Source: Candidatus Delongbacteria bacterium (GTDB taxonomy: Bacteria; JAGOEH01). Taken from it: a DNA stretch of 21,985 nucleotides. The notes under the pieces are model-generated. The model saw only the letters and a program-made list of their open reading frames with translations. It was not told where the DNA came from and made no database searches. The position numbers and the translations under genes are program-made. The DNA lies in NCBI GenBank assembly GCA_017997825.1, contig JAGOEH010000038.1, positions 1 through 21,985 of the forward strand. The letters are read 5' to 3'. This document shows positions 1 through 9,283 of the stretch, in pieces; the stretch's first letter is position 1, and each line of letters begins with the position of its first letter.

Positions 1-68
1 TTGTAGTTATGGGTCTTATTTTACAATTCTCGAACATAATAAAAATATACTTGATTTTTATCATATAT

Positions 69-3000
69 ATGATTAATTTATTTGATAATTCAAGAAAGAG
101 AGTCTGTATTTTGAGGAGAGCGATTGGTTATGGAATCATCATCTTAATGGTTGTGATTTTAATGCCGTTAAGGAATGAGGCGATATCCTGGAAACAACCC
201 TTATCCAAATTGGGAATTCAAACCTGGAGTACGGAAGATGGTTTGCCCCAGAATAATATCCAGACTGTTTTTCAATCACAGGATGGATATTTATGGGTAG
301 GAACCACTGAGGGATTGGCCCGGTTTGATGGAAGCCGGTTTTGGGTATACAATGAGTTATTGTCGAGGCAAGAGGTCATTAGTAATTATATCTCGTCAAT
401 TTGTGAAACCCAACATGATTCTGTGATTTGGATCGGGACGATGGGGGGAGGGATTATCCGGATTGCTCCCAGTTCGTTTTATACGATTTTTTCCACTCAA
501 CAGGGATTACCCAACCATGAAGTGTTCTGTATGGTGGAAGATTCATCCGGGATTGTTTGGATCGGAACCTCGGGAGGACTGACTTCCTACGGTCGGGATA
601 CAGTCCGGGTCTATACGACCTCGGATGGATTGTCAAGCAATATTGTTAATTCGCTCTATATTGACCGACAAAACCGGCTATGGATTGGAACCGCCCAAGG
701 GGTTGATATAATGAAGCCTACCGGGATCCGGTCGGTATATAACATTGAACGATGGTCCAGTAATGAGATGATCCGGCAGGTTGTGGCCGATGAAAAAGAT
801 CATTTATGGATGGCAACCCGAACCGGACTGATCGGGTATGATGGTCACCGGACCCGGATTATCACTCACCGGGACGGATTGCCGGACAATGATATTAGTT
901 GTCTATGCCTGGATAGTGACGGCGTTCTATGGCTGGGCACCAATCAGGGAATAGCAAGAATCATCTACCCCCTGGATGATTCGATCCGGATTGAAACCGG
1001 GTTGATCGGTAAGCGGATTTATTCGGTGATGGAAGATGATGAGAAAAATATCTGGGTTGGAAGCGTGGATGGATTATATCGAATCTATGAAAAACAGATT
1101 TCCAGCTATTCTTCGATAGATGGTCTCTCGGATGATATGGTGTGGGTTGTCATGGAGGATTCACTTGATCGGATTTGGGTCGGCACGGGAAATGGGCTAA
1201 ATTGTCTGGAGAATGGAAAAAATACCCGATATCGGACTGAAGACGGATTGCTGGACAATGATATATTTTCATTATGCGAGTATCCGGCCGGTGTGATCTG
1301 GATTGGAACTTATAACGGAATCAGTATTTGGCGGGATGGAATCATTAAGCCTTATTCATTCCCGGATAGCTCTAAGATAGAGAATATCACCTCAATCATT
1401 GTCGATCAGGAAGGCCGGAAATGGATTGGAACCCATAGTAACGGTTTGTTTTCGATTGAGGATGACCGGATTGTGCATTATACCCTGCAGGATGGACTAC
1501 CGAATGAGATTATCCGGGCATTATTAGTTGCCCGCGATGGAGCTTTATGGATCGGTACCGATGGGGGGCTGGCTGTTCGGAATACTTCGGGTGAGTTCCG
1601 GATTTATACGGTTAAAGATGGTCTCTCCAGTGATGGAATTTCAGGATTATATCAGGACAATCAGGGCGTTATCTGGTTGGCTACCACCCAAGGCCTGACC
1701 CGTTACTCCGGAGGACAATTCGTTGGAATAACCCAACGCCAGGGGCTTCTTAGCGATTATTTGTATCATGTGGTGGGTGATGACCGGAACCAACTCTGGA
1801 TGAGCACCAATCAGGGAATCCAACGAATTTCCAAATCCGACATCGATCGCTGGATCAATGGAGAATCGGAATACATTCTGTGTATGGGATATGACCATGC
1901 CGATGGAATGCTCAACAGCGAGTGCAATGGGGGTAACCAACCCTCAACCTGGAAAACCCGGAATGGACAATTATTGTTTTCTACTGTCAAAGGTATGGCA
2001 ATCGTGGATTATAATGCCCATCCCACTCGCCCGTTTTCCAAACGACTTCGAATTGAAGGTATCCGCTATGATCACTCCTACAAATCCAGTCGCCTACAAT
2101 ACACTTTTTCTCCCGGTACCTCCAATCTTGAAATTGAGTACACCGTCATTACCTTTTCCTATCCACATAAAATCAATTTTCAATATCGATTGCTCGGATT
2201 CGATACCCATTGGATCAATGCCGGGAATCGAAAAACCGCCTTTTATACCAATCTTTCCCCCGGCGATTATACCTTTCAGGTCAGAGCTAGTGCCGCCATA
2301 ACATCTGATAGCCTTTCTTACGCATCCGTTCCGATCCGAATCCGTTATTTCTTCTGGCAGACCCATTGGTTTAAACTATCCGCTATTTTGTTGATTCTTA
2401 TCGTCAGCGGAAGTCTGATCCGGAATCGGATCCAAGCCTCCAGAAAAAGCCGGATCCGTCTGGAAAATCTGGTTCGTGAACGAACCTCGGAACTTAATCA
2501 GCGGAATCATGAACTGGAAGAAAAAAAATATGAACTGGAACAGATTAACCGTATTGTCAAAAGCATTAATGAAGAGATTGTATTAGTAAGCTGTCTGCAA
2601 TCCATTTTAAAAGAAATTCAGGCCATATCCGGCGTGGAACGAACCTTAGCCTGGGTGTTGGATCACGATAGTCGAACATTTAAGATCAGAGCCTGGACCG
2701 GTTGGAAGTGGAATGAAGCCCCCAGTATCGAATACAGCGAATCGGAAATCCATCATCATTATATCGATCAGGCCACGATGATCTGTGACGATATTTATGT
2801 TCGAACCTATCAGGATAATCTGATTTGCCCTGATTTTAATAACGATTCATCTCCCCGATCCAAGAGCGGTCTGATTATGCTGATCCGGATCGATCGATTA
2901 CTGGAGGGGTATCTGGTTTTTGACAGCCTAACAGAAGGTAATGATTATCTTTCCGAGAATATCGAATTTGTGGATAATCTGAAACAGCATATCATTTCTG

Positions 3001-3734
3001 CTTTTACACGCGGCCGGATTATGGAGGATTTGAGACAATTGAATGAAAAGAAAAATGCGATCCTGGGTTTTGCCGCCCATGACCTCAGAAATCCCCTGAC
3101 TGCCATCAACGGCTATATTGAACTGATCAACCTCAGCCTGGCCACGCCCATGATTGACCACGCCAAAATCATGAAGGATAATCAAAAAGTGCTGGCTTTG
3201 ATTAACCGAATGTCGCTTCTAATCAATCAGTTGCTCGATATTTCTGCGATTGAGTCCGGAAAAATCAATCTCAACAAGCAGTCTGAAGATTTTATTCAGA
3301 TTTGGGAAGAGCATATCGATTTTTATAGTCGCTTGGCACTCCAGAAAAAAATCGATCTGCGTCTGGACAGACCTCTGACTCCGATCCGGATCGAGGTGGA
3401 TCGGTTCCGTATCCAGGAAGTGATCGACAATTTCCTCAGTAATGCAATCAAATATACCTATCCTGATGGTAGGGTTCGAATCTACTATGAAATTGAGTGT
3501 AACTATATTAAAAGTGTGGTGGAGGATAATGGACAGGGATTAAGCCCCGGTGATCTGAAAGATCTTTTTAAAAGCTATAAACGATTGAGTTCCAAACCGA
3601 CTGCCGGCGAGACCTCCACCGGGCTGGGACTGGCTATTGCAAAGAAGATTGTGGAACTGCATGGAGGAAAGCTTGGGGTCGAAAGTCAATTGAACCGCGG
3701 CTCTGCCTTCTATTTTACTCTTCCCCTCAATTAG
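69..3734 (+). CDS. Membrane sensor histidine kinase with two Reg_prop beta-propellers, Y_Y_Y, GAF-like, HisKA and HATPase_c domains
   Basis: Large sensor kinase, about 1221 aa from the ATG at 69. Residues ~45-650 carry about 14 repeats of the Reg_prop type (DGL....I..I..D..G.lWIGT..GL), enough for two seven-bladed periplasmic propellers. A Y_Y_Y domain follows (~690-760; YRLLGFDTHW, LSPGDYTFQVRA), then one transmembrane helix (~764-783), a charged coiled coil (~795-835) and a GAF-like region (~835-980). The catalytic core has the HisKA phospho-acceptor His at about 1004 (AAHDLRNPL), N box NFLSNAIKY (~1121), G1 DNGQG (~1153) and G2 TGLGLAI (~1184). It autophosphorylates and should pass phosphate to a response regulator, but no receiver or HTH domain is fused and none is encoded nearby. 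The frame is also open from an ATG at 9. I prefer 69 because it gives a basic n-region before a single hydrophobic segment, although neither start has a visible ribosome binding site. The ligand is unknown; family relatives often sense glycans. It ends in TAG and converges on the next gene with an 11-nt gap. Confidence 0.93.
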   Translation: MINLFDNSRKRVCILRRAIGYGIIILMVVILMPLRNEAISWKQPLSKLGIQTWSTEDGLPQNNIQTVFQSQDGYLWVGTTEGLARFDGSRFWVYNELLSRQEVISNYISSICETQHDSVIWIGTMGGGIIRIAPSSFYTIFSTQQGLPNHEVFCMVEDSSGIVWIGTSGGLTSYGRDTVRVYTTSDGLSSNIVNSLYIDRQNRLWIGTAQGVDIMKPTGIRSVYNIERWSSNEMIRQVVADEKDHLWMATRTGLIGYDGHRTRIITHRDGLPDNDISCLCLDSDGVLWLGTNQGIARIIYPLDDSIRIETGLIGKRIYSVMEDDEKNIWVGSVDGLYRIYEKQISSYSSIDGLSDDMVWVVMEDSLDRIWVGTGNGLNCLENGKNTRYRTEDGLLDNDIFSLCEYPAGVIWIGTYNGISIWRDGIIKPYSFPDSSKIENITSIIVDQEGRKWIGTHSNGLFSIEDDRIVHYTLQDGLPNEIIRALLVARDGALWIGTDGGLAVRNTSGEFRIYTVKDGLSSDGISGLYQDNQGVIWLATTQGLTRYSGGQFVGITQRQGLLSDYLYHVVGDDRNQLWMSTNQGIQRISKSDIDRWINGESEYILCMGYDHADGMLNSECNGGNQPSTWKTRNGQLLFSTVKGMAIVDYNAHPTRPFSKRLRIEGIRYDHSYKSSRLQYTFSPGTSNLEIEYTVITFSYPHKINFQYRLLGFDTHWINAGNRKTAFYTNLSPGDYTFQVRASAAITSDSLSYASVPIRIRYFFWQTHWFKLSAILLILIVSGSLIRNRIQASRKSRIRLENLVRERTSELNQRNHELEEKKYELEQINRIVKSINEEIVLVSCLQSILKEIQAISGVERTLAWVLDHDSRTFKIRAWTGWKWNEAPSIEYSESEIHHHYIDQATMICDDIYVRTYQDNLICPDFNNDSSPRSKSGLIMLIRIDRLLEGYLVFDSLTEGNDYLSENIEFVDNLKQHIISAFTRGRIMEDLRQLNEKKNAILGFAAHDLRNPLTAINGYIELINLSLATPMIDHAKIMKDNQKVLALINRMSLLINQLLDISAIESGKINLNKQSEDFIQIWEEHIDFYSRLALQKKIDLRLDRPLTPIRIEVDRFRIQEVIDNFLSNAIKYTYPDGRVRIYYEIECNYIKSVVEDNGQGLSPGDLKDLFKSYKRLSSKPTAGETSTGLGLAIAKKIVELHGGKLGVESQLNRGSAFYFTLPLN

Positions 3735-3745
3735 AACACCCGATC

Positions 3746-4435
3746 CTATTTGACAGCTTCCACATATAAACTGTCATCTTCCCGATACTCAAGTCGCTCT
3801 ATCTCAGGTAACCGACTCTTTCTGAACGATAATCGCTCAATTTCTGTAAATCCTTTCGATTTGAGTATTTCCTTTATCATTTCAAAGTCGTACATATATT
3901 TATGGGAACCGGAGGAATCGTCCTGATCGGCATTATAGAGATTGTCCAAGGCATAATTTTTATCCCCTTCCAGATACCGGGCGATGATAAATGCCAGATC
4001 CGGTATGCAAATCCTCAAAATTCCTCCTTTTTTTAAACATCGATAGCAGTCTTGGAGAAGGAAGTCTGCTTCGGATTTAAAAATATGCTCCAGAAAGTGG
4101 GAGGTATATATATAATCGATCTGATTATCATCGAATGGAATTCCATACTTCAGATTATGATGGATCAACACTCCCCGCTTAAGTCGCGAGTCGATGGTGA
4201 TAAAGGAATACCAGTTTCTGACGCTGGAATACCGATAGATTATTTTCAGGAAAAACCTGGGAAATGATTGAAACAGAGCAAAAAGACTCAGATCAATGTT
4301 GATCCAATTGTCAACAAGATCCAGGCCCGATCCAAGATTGACCTTGCAGGGACAGACGCAGAATTTGATCCGGCGGTTTTTATGTAGTCGCGCAATCCCA
4401 AAATTAATTGAATTGATAATTTTTTTAATCAACAT
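3746..4435 (-). CDS. Class I SAM-dependent methyltransferase (Methyltransf_11-like)
   Basis: 229 aa. The Rossmann methyltransferase signature is visible: motif I NLGSGLDLVDNWINID (~33-48, SAM glycine loop and acidic residue), then IPFDDNQIDYIYTSHFLEH (~99-117), then CLKKGGILRICIPD (~133-146). This arrangement (NLGSG...W.NID...LEH...GG.LR...PD) is typical of stand-alone methyltransferases linked to surface polysaccharide or glycan modification, but no glycosyltransferase is adjacent, so the substrate cannot be told. Residues 1-30 are basic and AT-rich in DNA. No signal peptide or membrane helix, so cytoplasmic. The ATG start has no clear ribosome binding site. Monocistronic in this window, convergent with the sensor kinase; a candidate promoter lies about 160-190 nt upstream. 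The family is confident, the role is not. Confidence 0.85.
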   Translation of the reverse strand: MLIKKIINSINFGIARLHKNRRIKFCVCPCKVNLGSGLDLVDNWINIDLSLFALFQSFPRFFLKIIYRYSSVRNWYSFITIDSRLKRGVLIHHNLKYGIPFDDNQIDYIYTSHFLEHIFKSEADFLLQDCYRCLKKGGILRICIPDLAFIIARYLEGDKNYALDNLYNADQDDSSGSHKYMYDFEMIKEILKSKGFTEIERLSFRKSRLPEIERLEYREDDSLYVEAVK

Positions 4436-4596
4436 TTTTTCCAGCTATCCTTATTGGGTTTTCAGCCTTGGGTAATCCCGGTTATTGATTCGGACCATGG
4501 ATTATTCCTTAGGCGTTCCATTCTGATTCAGGGGCCGGGAATCAACAGAGGAATCGAAAAAGTCAATGCTTCCTTAAATAGTACAGGATTCAGTAA

Positions 4597-4625
4597 TAGA
4601 TAATCTAAAAATAGGTGATTGTCAA
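4597..4625 (-). promoter_or_regulatory. Candidate sigma70-like promoter for the methyltransferase
   Basis: On the minus strand, TTGACA (4620-4625) is followed after 17 nt by TATCTA (4597-4602). The -35 is perfect and the spacing ideal, but the -10 matches the consensus at only three positions. It is the only promoter-like element I see in the 263-nt gap 4436-4698; no terminator, RNA gene or further ORF is apparent there. Confidence 0.35.
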
Positions 4626-4698
4626 GCAGTTTTACCCGTCATCGGGAATGTTATGGCCAAGCGGATAGAATCAGGAATCGGTGGTTGTAAGTGGAGGA

Positions 4699-5805
4699 TC
4701 AGGACAAGCGGATGGTTTCCCGGATGGAAGCTTGACAGCCGCAGGAATTGCGGATAATCAGCTCGACCGGCAGCGTGATTTTTTCAGACGCCTGATTTTT
4801 CTGACTGATCAATTCCACCAATTTCTGCACTGCCAATTCACCCATCCGTTCCTTATTGACACGGATCGTAGTCAGTTTGGGATCGATCTGGGAGGACGCA
4901 TCAATATCGTCGAATCCGACCACCGCTATATCCTCGGGAACTCTGAGTCGTGATTCCTGTAAAGCATTGATGCATCCGATCGCCATCGAATCATTAGCTG
5001 AAAAAACCGCATCGGGAGGGTGAGGAGATGAGGCCATCCATTGACCGGCTTGATAACCGAAAGCATACGAGTCATATCCTGGATCCAGATAGATTTGTTG
5101 TTCAATCGGTTGGTTTCCCTGCTCCCGAATCGCATCCAGATAGCCTTTATAGCGGTCCCGGATGGAAGGATGACGAATCATCGATCCGATGAAGGCCGGC
5201 TGGGAATGTCCCAGTCTGATCAGATGGCGGGTAGCGATATAGCCTCCATGGTAATTGTCGTTGATAATACAGGGCAGACTGAATTTTGAGGAATAATAAT
5301 CCACCAGCACCAGCGGTAATCGTTTCTGCTGCAGGATTTCCAGATAGTGATCGGGACAATCCCCCATCATGATGATGCCGTCAACACTCTTTTCGTTCAA
5401 AAAACGGGGCAGGTAATGGCTGGAATCTCCATGCTCCGCTCCGATGTCCGGCAGAGCCAATAGCAGATAATGATTGGATTTTTCGGCCTGAATGACGGCC
5501 GAGATGAATATCCGGGAATAAAACTGTTCCTCGGATGTAAAATGGGAGCTGGAAACAATCATTCCCAGGGTGGTGGTGGAACACCGGGCCAGATTCTTGG
5601 CTGTACTGGAGGGGTGATAATCATAGCGCTTGATGATCCGCTCAATCCGCTTTCGGGTAGCGGGTAGAACATGGCTTTTCCGGTTCAGGACCAGGGAAAC
5701 CGTTGAGACGGATACTCCAGCTAATTTGGCGATTTCTCGAATCGTGATCTTTTTAAAACCTGAATAAAGATGATCTGAAGTATCCGATTTCATCGTTCTA
5801 TCCAT
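4699..5805 (-). CDS. LacI-family transcriptional regulator
   Basis: 368 aa. An 18-residue extension precedes the LacI helix-turn-helix at ~19-65 (TIREIAKLAGVSVSTVSLVL and hinge ARCSTTTLGMIV). The periplasmic-binding-protein-like effector domain follows, with family landmarks VDGIIMMG, INDNYHGGY, RYKGYLDAI, FSANDSMAIG and VVGFDDI. It binds operator DNA as a dimer and responds to a sugar or sugar derivative. Its ATG overlaps the stop of the beta-mannosidase gene by one base (TAATG) with no ribosome binding site of its own, so translation is probably coupled. That places it as the last gene of the ABC ATPase/mannosidase operon and predicts autoregulation by a mannoside-type ligand (inference). 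An alternative ATG lies four codons in. Stop is TGA. Confidence 0.93.
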   Translation of the reverse strand: MDRTMKSDTSDHLYSGFKKITIREIAKLAGVSVSTVSLVLNRKSHVLPATRKRIERIIKRYDYHPSSTAKNLARCSTTTLGMIVSSSHFTSEEQFYSRIFISAVIQAEKSNHYLLLALPDIGAEHGDSSHYLPRFLNEKSVDGIIMMGDCPDHYLEILQQKRLPLVLVDYYSSKFSLPCIINDNYHGGYIATRHLIRLGHSQPAFIGSMIRHPSIRDRYKGYLDAIREQGNQPIEQQIYLDPGYDSYAFGYQAGQWMASSPHPPDAVFSANDSMAIGCINALQESRLRVPEDIAVVGFDDIDASSQIDPKLTTIRVNKERMGELAVQKLVELISQKNQASEKITLPVELIIRNSCGCQASIRETIRLS

Positions 5806-7913
5806 TAATGATGCCGGTAAAAATCGACCAGTTCCATCAGCAGATTGACCTTCAGAGATTCCGGAATCTCTGGAGAAAAATAGTAGTTCAAGTATCCCGG
5901 AGCCTGGATTTTAATATAACGATCGGGAGCCGGCTCCTCAAGGGATAACAGATTCTTCCAAACATGCCCCCCTAATTCGAACCGGATGGAAAAGCTCTTG
6001 ATCTGGGTCGAGTTGGAATCCAGCAGATCGATGACGGCATGGCCGATCAGGGGCTTGAGGCTGTGAGCCCGGATGGAATGCTGATAATAGGTGATGATGC
6101 AGGGTTGATGGGCGCCTTTGACCAGCCAATAGGAGAGTTTACAGTCTCCCGCCACATCAACGACGGCCCAACTGACGGATGGCCAGCAGTCATTGAACTG
6201 CCAGATTAAGGTTCCGTTACATCCTTTGACCCGATAGGCTTCAATGGCTCGTTTCATGGCCAGTCCCTGAAACAACTGGGATTGATCCCGAAACTGGTTG
6301 AAATCCCGCCAGCTCAGATGGTTTTCTTCCAGATAGTAAGCGATTCGCTGATGTCCGTCCGGCAGATGCTTGTTATGATAGGTCAGAAAGGTGGAAAACG
6401 GATGCCGGGGTTCATGGGATGGGAATATCGCCTTTAGAGCCGTATCGTTGGGAAGGCTCTGCATGCCGAATTCACTGACAAACTGGGGATTGACCGTTTC
6501 ATAGTCGGTATAGTTTTTCAGTTCATGCCACACGCTCCAATTATGCATATCACCTTGGGTATCCAGATTGGGATTGTCGGCAGGACTCCAGGGCGAACTC
6601 TGCCAATACGGAATTTCGGGGGCGTGTTGACGGACAATAGCGGGCAGGATGCTTTCGAACAGTTCCGCCCCTTTGATGCGGTTGCCTTTACGGCGTGGCT
6701 GATAGACCCACTCGTTTTCATTATTGCCGCACAGCAACACCAGATTGGGATAGTTCCGGATGCGTGCCACCTGCTGTTCGGCTTCCTGTTTGACATTGCC
6801 GATAAATTGATCATGGATCGGGTATTCAGAACAGGCAAAGGGAAAATCCTGCCAGATCATGATCCCTTTTTGGGCGGATCTTAGGTAAAAGTCATCGGTC
6901 TCATATAATCCTCCTCCCCATACCCTTAACATGTTGCTGCCGCCATCCGAGGCCAGCTTGATCAGCCGGTTCAGGCGACGGGGATTGGCGATTTCAGTCA
7001 GATAGGAATGGATCGGAATCCAGTTGTATCCCTGGGCAAAGATCGGGGTGCCGTTGATAAGAAAATGAAATCCCTTGTCATGGATCAGTTCGACGCTTCT
7101 GATTCCCACCATTCGTCGGATCAGTTTCCTTTGTCTACCGTCCTGATACTGAATGGTTAAAGGGAACATAGCCGGTTTTCCGAATCCGGCCGGGTACCAT
7201 AAAGTGGGATGATCGAGGATGGTTTCGAATTCGATACGGGGAGACTGAGGTGTTACCATGAAATGATGGACTTGTTTGAGAAAGCTGATTTTGACTTCCG
7301 ATGAATGAAGTACCGAGAAATCGGCTTGAACCCTCATTCTGGCCTGACGAGAATCGGCTGCCAGAGTCTGGAAATGGAAAGCTTCCAGATAGGCGCTCTC
7401 GTACGATGCATCTTCCAGTTTATAGAGCAGAAAATCAGGTAAATAGGGACCCCAGTCCCATCCGAAACTGAACTGCGGTTTACGGATATAGGGCCGAATA
7501 TGGTCGGTGGCACAAAACAGATAACCATTCTGATTAATTTGATCCAATACTCCCAATTCCACCGGATTGAATAAAATTTTTATATGATTGGAGGATTTCC
7601 AGGTGAAGAGCGGAAAAAAATCCATAAATTCATTGTCAAAGCGTTGGAGAGGGCCGCGGTTGATGGAGATATCCGTCGAGGGAGACAACTGAATCTTCAA
7701 GCGGTTGATTGCTTTGGGGGTGGTTTTGAAACGTAGGTTCAATTCCCATGGGCAATCGGCGACCCAACGGGATAAGGATTCATTTTTATAGAGCAGGGGA
7801 GGTTCGATCAGTTTAAGAGATTGAAGGGTTTGATAGATGGAGAGGGGAGGAGCCGAGACGGGATAAGATGTTCCGGCAAATTTAAGCTGAAAATCGGTGA
7901 TTTGTAGATTCAT
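5805..7913 (-). CDS. Glycoside hydrolase family 2 beta-mannosidase
   Basis: 702 aa from the chosen ATG at 7913. It hydrolyses terminal beta-D-mannose from mannosides or N-glycan/mannan oligosaccharides with retention of configuration. Family landmarks: IRKPQFSFGWDWGP (~144-157), NMLRVWGGGLYE (~327-338), acid/base Glu in CGNNENEW (~399), nucleophile Glu in FVSEFGMQS (~481), and WQFNDCWPSVSWAVVD near the C-terminal part. No signal peptide, so probably cytoplasmic and acting on imported oligosaccharides. The frame is open to an ATG at 7937, but AAGGAG sits 7 nt before the ATG at 7913, which decides the start. The protein is shorter than typical beta-mannosidases (about 800-860 aa): the N-terminal jelly roll lacks its usual conserved elements. 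It lies 103 nt after the ABC ATPase gene and overlaps the LacI gene by one base. Confidence 0.92.
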   Translation of the reverse strand: MNLQITDFQLKFAGTSYPVSAPPLSIYQTLQSLKLIEPPLLYKNESLSRWVADCPWELNLRFKTTPKAINRLKIQLSPSTDISINRGPLQRFDNEFMDFFPLFTWKSSNHIKILFNPVELGVLDQINQNGYLFCATDHIRPYIRKPQFSFGWDWGPYLPDFLLYKLEDASYESAYLEAFHFQTLAADSRQARMRVQADFSVLHSSEVKISFLKQVHHFMVTPQSPRIEFETILDHPTLWYPAGFGKPAMFPLTIQYQDGRQRKLIRRMVGIRSVELIHDKGFHFLINGTPIFAQGYNWIPIHSYLTEIANPRRLNRLIKLASDGGSNMLRVWGGGLYETDDFYLRSAQKGIMIWQDFPFACSEYPIHDQFIGNVKQEAEQQVARIRNYPNLVLLCGNNENEWVYQPRRKGNRIKGAELFESILPAIVRQHAPEIPYWQSSPWSPADNPNLDTQGDMHNWSVWHELKNYTDYETVNPQFVSEFGMQSLPNDTALKAIFPSHEPRHPFSTFLTYHNKHLPDGHQRIAYYLEENHLSWRDFNQFRDQSQLFQGLAMKRAIEAYRVKGCNGTLIWQFNDCWPSVSWAVVDVAGDCKLSYWLVKGAHQPCIITYYQHSIRAHSLKPLIGHAVIDLLDSNSTQIKSFSIRFELGGHVWKNLLSLEEPAPDRYIKIQAPGYLNYYFSPEIPESLKVNLLMELVDFYRHH

Positions 7914-7920
7914 GGAGAGG

Positions 7921-7926
7921 CTCCTT
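7921..7926 (-). promoter_or_regulatory. Ribosome binding site fixing the beta-mannosidase start
   Basis: AAGGAG on the minus strand, 7 nt upstream of the ATG at 7913. The in-frame ATG at 7937 lies upstream of this site and has no comparable sequence, so it is unlikely to be used. Confidence 0.8.
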
Positions 7927-7939
7927 GGATCGGTCATCT

Positions 7940-7953
7940 AACCGGTTTGATGA
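7940..7953. promoter_or_regulatory. Candidate LacI-family operator, copy 1
   Basis: AACCGGTTTGATGA, containing the 8-bp palindrome AACCGGTT. It lies in the gap between the ABC ATPase stop and the beta-mannosidase ribosome binding site. It matches, with one difference, a site before the ABC ATPase gene and, with two differences, one in the divergent leader. The GGTTTGAT half alone is fairly common in the coding DNA here, so the assignment is tentative. Confidence 0.35.
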
Positions 7954-8016
7954 AAGTAAAACGCTGCATTTAAATTGAAATAGAGTCATAGAGACAGGGT
8001 TTGTAAATCGTATTCA

Positions 8017-9138
8017 TCAGTCCGGAATGCGCTGCAGCGTATCGGAATTGAAAAAATGGAGTTTGCCGGTATTGAATCCGATACGGATGGAGTTACCAAC
8101 CGACGGGATTTCCCGAGGATTGATCCGGCACATCAGGGCATGCTCCAGATTGAAGTTCAGATACAGAAAGATTTCATGTCCCATGGGTTCGATCACGTCG
8201 ATTTCTGCCTCGATGGGAGCGGAATGGTGGGGGAAACGCTCCACCTGCTCATAATCGAACAGATCTTCGGGACGAATTCCCAGAATGATCGGCTGATCGC
8301 AATAAGCTGAAAGATCATCCTGATTGGGATGATGAGCCAGATCCAGATGGAAATCGGGATTGGCGGTGCTGATAAAGTGCAAGCCGTCTCGCCGGACGAT
8401 CCGGCCGTCAATAAAGTTCATGGCCGGGCTGCCCATGAATCCGGCTACAAACAGGTTGACCGGATGGTGATATAAACGGATGGGGGTGTCAATCTGCTGG
8501 ATAAATCCGTCTTTCATGACGACGATCCGGTCGCCCATGGTCATGGCCTCGGTTTGGTCATGGGTGACATAGATCATGGTGGTTTGAAGACGGTGATGAA
8601 GCCGGCTGATTTCGGTTCTCATCTGGACCCGGAGTTTGGCGTCCAGATTAGACAAGGGTTCATCGAACAGGAATACTTTAGGATGGCGGACAATCGCACG
8701 GCCGACCGCGACCCGCTGGCGCTGTCCACCCGACAGCTCTCGGGGTTTTCGCTCCAGGTACTCTTCCAATGACAGGATAGCGGCTGCGTTATTGACTCGC
8801 TGCCGGATTTCGGATTTTGAAAACTTGCGGAGTTTAAGACCAAAGGCCATGTTCTCAAAAACTGTCATATGAGGATAGAGGGCATAATTCTGAAATACCA
8901 TAGCGATATCGCGGTCTTTGGCCGGTTTGTCATTGACGGCCTGATGATCGATCAGGATCTCACCCCGGCTGATTTCCTCAAGTCCCGCTACCATGCGCAG
9001 CGTGGTGGACTTACCGCATCCGGAAGGACCAACCAGCACGATAAACTCTTTATCGGCAATATCGAGATTGAAATTATTGACGGCAATTACGTTTTTGGCA
9101 TAGATCTTGTAAACGTTTCTGAACTCGACAGTCGCCAT
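8017..9138 (-). CDS. Carbohydrate ABC transporter ATP-binding protein (MalK/UgpC/MsmX family)
   Basis: 373 aa, the usual length for this family. Nucleotide-binding domain: Walker A GPSGCGKST (37-45), Q-loop in VFQNYALYPHMT (~81-92), signature LSGGQRQRVAVGRA (135-148), Walker B VFLFDEPLSNLDAKLR (155-170), H-loop VTHDQTEAMTMGDRI (~201-215). The C-terminal regulatory OB/TOBE region (~235-373) includes GIRPEDL, typical of MalK-like subunits of sugar importers. It powers import by docking to two permeases in the inner membrane. No permease or solute-binding protein is encoded nearby, so it may serve several distant transporters, as MsmX does in Bacillus (inference). ATG at 9138 has AAGGAG 6 nt upstream. 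It is the first gene of the operon and has its own strong promoter. Confidence 0.95.
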   Translation of the reverse strand: MATVEFRNVYKIYAKNVIAVNNFNLDIADKEFIVLVGPSGCGKSTTLRMVAGLEEISRGEILIDHQAVNDKPAKDRDIAMVFQNYALYPHMTVFENMAFGLKLRKFSKSEIRQRVNNAAAILSLEEYLERKPRELSGGQRQRVAVGRAIVRHPKVFLFDEPLSNLDAKLRVQMRTEISRLHHRLQTTMIYVTHDQTEAMTMGDRIVVMKDGFIQQIDTPIRLYHHPVNLFVAGFMGSPAMNFIDGRIVRRDGLHFISTANPDFHLDLAHHPNQDDLSAYCDQPIILGIRPEDLFDYEQVERFPHHSAPIEAEIDVIEPMGHEIFLYLNFNLEHALMCRINPREIPSVGNSIRIGFNTGKLHFFNSDTLQRIPD

Positions 9139-9168
9139 GACGCACTCCTTGAGGGGCTGGCCCGATTA

Positions 9169-9182
9169 TCATCAAACCGTTT
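9169..9182. promoter_or_regulatory. Candidate LacI-family operator, copy 2
   Basis: Minus strand AAACGGTTTGATGA, containing the odd-centred dyad AAAC-G-GTTT. It lies in the leader of the ABC ATPase gene, 30 nt before its ATG and about 100 nt downstream of the predicted transcription start. If real it would act as a roadblock rather than by covering the promoter. Confidence 0.4.
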
Positions 9183-9283
9183 CGATTTCGGGCAGTGTTC
9201 AATCCGAATCTTTAACCCTTCCTGGGTGTTTGACCCTTCCGAGCGTCCCCAGGTTCAATTGATATGTACGGTATTCATTATCA

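Noticed and set aside
113-147. GAGGAG before an ATG at 130 near the sensor kinase start
   Set aside because: That ATG is out of frame with the kinase and reads only five codons before a stop; no in-frame start lies at a suitable distance.
4630-4650. CCCG-ATGA-CGGG hairpin after the lacI gene, as a terminator
   Set aside because: Only 4 bp of stem and no run of T after it on the minus strand.
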